A stretch of 64,000 bases of DNA, taken from assembly GCF_000367925.1 (NCBI RefSeq), contig NZ_KB849164.1:1080653-1144652 (forward strand), read 5' to 3'. Numbering within the stretch: the first letter of the stretch is position 1; the number at the start of each line of letters is the position of its first letter. Below the pieces are notes generated by a model. The model worked only from the letters and a program-made list of their open reading frames with translations, had not been told where the DNA came from and did not search any database. The position numbers and the translations under genes are program-made. This document shows positions 63,154 to 64,000 of this stretch, piece after piece. Source of the stretch: Acinetobacter bohemicus ANC 3994. Its GTDB lineage: Bacteria; Pseudomonadota; Gammaproteobacteria; Pseudomonadales; Moraxellaceae.

Positions 63154-63804
63154 ATGAGCTATACAAAACTATCCCGCGATCAAATTGCAGAACGTGTGGC
63201 ACAAGACATTCCTGATGGTGCTTATGTCAATCTCGGCATTGGCTTACCGACCAAAATTTCCAACTATTTACCTTCAGACAAAGATGTCTTTTTACATTCT
63301 GAAAATGGGCTATTGGCCTTTGGTCCACCGCCTGCAAAAGGTGAAGAAGATCCTGAACTGATCAATGCCGGTAAAGAATTTGTCACCTTGCTACAAGGCG
63401 GTGCTTATTTCCATCATGGTGATTCCTTCGCGATGATGCGTGGTGGTCATTTAGATATTGCCGTGCTGGGTGCCTTCCAAGTGGCTGCAAATGGTGACTT
63501 GGCCAACTGGCATACGGGTGCACCAGATGCGATTCCTGCGGTCGGTGGTGCGATGGATTTGGCCGTTGGTGCGAAAAAAGTCTTTATCACCACTGACCAT
63601 GTTACTAAAAAAGGTGAACCGAAGATTGTCGCTGAACTGGCTTATCCAGCCACCGGTTTAAAATGTGTCGATCGTATTTATACCGACCTCTGTGTGATTG
63701 ATGTCACGGCTGAGGGTATGAAAGTGATTGAGAAAGTGGACGGTTTGTCTTTTGAAGAGTTGCAGTCAATGACAGGTGCGAAACTGGTTGATGCGACTGT
63801 TTAA
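63154..63804 (+). CDS. catJ: 3-oxoadipate CoA-transferase subunit B
   Basis: A 216-residue beta subunit. The catalytic glutamate is E50 in LHSENGLLAFG. The insert PPPAKGEEDPELINAG is typical of 3-oxoadipate enzymes. It lies 18 bp after catI and forms the CatIJ pair. Confidence 0.94.
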   Translation: MSYTKLSRDQIAERVAQDIPDGAYVNLGIGLPTKISNYLPSDKDVFLHSENGLLAFGPPPAKGEEDPELINAGKEFVTLLQGGAYFHHGDSFAMMRGGHLDIAVLGAFQVAANGDLANWHTGAPDAIPAVGGAMDLAVGAKKVFITTDHVTKKGEPKIVAELAYPATGLKCVDRIYTDLCVIDVTAEGMKVIEKVDGLSFEELQSMTGAKLVDATV

Positions 63805-63812
63805 ATAAAAAA

Positions 63813-63911
63813 GAAAGTCCCCCTTTATAAAGGGGGATTTAGGGGGATTTTTGGAATAAATCAACTTTTTAGAATCCCTCCCAACCTCCCTTTAAAAAGG
63901 GAGGAGCTTTC
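63813..63911. repeat. Paired palindromic element between catJ and catF
   Basis: Outer GAAAG and CTTTC flank two hairpins: CCCCCTTTA-TAAAGGGGG (63819-63836, perfect) and CCTCCCTTT-AA-AAAGGGAGG (63885-63904). The left and right halves are themselves approximate inverted copies (GGGGGATTT...; GGGAGGGATTC on the other strand). This is the form of paired palindromic (BIME/REP-like) or small non-autonomous elements. Confidence 0.85.
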
Positions 63912-63937
63912 TCTAAATAAATTTTGAGCTGATTAAA

Positions 63938-64000
63938 ATGAAAAATGCTTATATCGTAGATGCGATTCGTACACCCTTTGGTCGCTATGCCGGTGGTCTC
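63938..64000 (+). CDS. catF: 3-oxoadipyl-CoA thiolase, N-terminal fragment
   Basis: The frame from ATG 63938 encodes MKNAYIVDAIRTPFGRYAGG and runs off the window. VDAIRTPFGRYAG is the N-terminal thiolase signature, and its position after catIJ indicates the 3-oxoadipyl-CoA thiolase CatF (PcaF-type), which yields succinyl-CoA and acetyl-CoA. Only 21 residues are visible. Confidence 0.88.
   Translation, partial: MKNAYIVDAIRTPFGRYAGGL

Noticed and set aside
1..64000. CRISPR arrays, tRNA, rRNA, transposases or prophage genes
   Set aside because: I scanned for spaced direct repeats, tRNA-like cloverleaf sequences and transposase/integrase motifs in the protein frames and saw none.

Overview
The window reads as chromosomal DNA of an Acinetobacter species. 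The strongest evidence is the beta-ketoadipate block at the right end (LysR regulator, catB, catC, catA, benABCDE, catI, catJ, start of catF), a DcaP-type porin and a BenK-type permease whose products look like those of A. baylyi ADP1. The moderate to low GC content and AT-rich intergenic DNA agree with this. I see no rRNA, tRNA, transposase, integrase, phage gene or CRISPR array. The species cannot be named from this window.

Layout. (1) 1-15 kb is an iron-uptake locus. Leftward, a tightly packed six-gene operon encodes DUF3649, a PepSY-TM protein, DUF3325, a periplasmic adaptor and two MdtB/MdtC-like RND pumps; the last gene runs off the window. Divergent from it are a FecI-like sigma factor, a FecR-like anti-sigma and two TonB-dependent receptors with signalling (STN) domains. 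A Fur-box-like site lies between the two arms. (2) 15-16 kb holds thiG and a thiS reading frame broken by one base. (3) 16.3-26 kb is an acetoin/2,3-butanediol locus: acoA, acoB, acoC, lpd, bdh and budC leftward, with a second-copy-type lipA and a GAF-domain regulator rightward. (4) 26-31 kb holds an OsmC-YcaO fusion, a lipoprotein with PKD and lyase-like domains, and a thioesterase. (5) 31-42 kb is a leucine/isovalerate (liu) locus: acyl-CoA ligase and TetR leftward, then liuA-liuB-liuC-liuD-liuE and a 3-oxoacid CoA-transferase pair rightward. (6) 42.8-45.4 kb holds an AAHS-family permease and a MarR regulator. (7) 45.5-50.2 kb is a second iron-related locus: flavodoxin/FNR reductase, small PepSY protein and ApbE-DUF2271 fusion leftward, DUF4198 rightward, with a good Fur box between. 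(8) 50.6-64 kb is the benzoate/catechol locus.

How the parts work together. Regions 1 and 7 both pair periplasmic or inner-membrane redox proteins with iron control. Region 1 also places an RND exporter in the same transcription unit, which suggests import, release and re-export of a siderophore, comparable in logic to the pyoverdine system of Pseudomonas; this is inference. Region 3 converts butanediol to acetoin and then to acetyl-CoA and acetaldehyde through a lipoylated dehydrogenase complex, and supplies its own lipoyl synthase. Region 5 degrades leucine or isovalerate to acetoacetate and activates it. Region 8 takes benzoate through catechol and muconate to 3-oxoadipyl-CoA, with porin, permease, symporter and regulator alongside.

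The most notable observations are the combined RND/PepSY/receptor locus, a mosaic second receptor with a change in base composition inside the gene, a duplicated leader before both receptors, the single-base disruption of thiS beside a perfect hairpin, two copies of a roughly 180-bp structured intergenic repeat, and a palindromic element just before catF.
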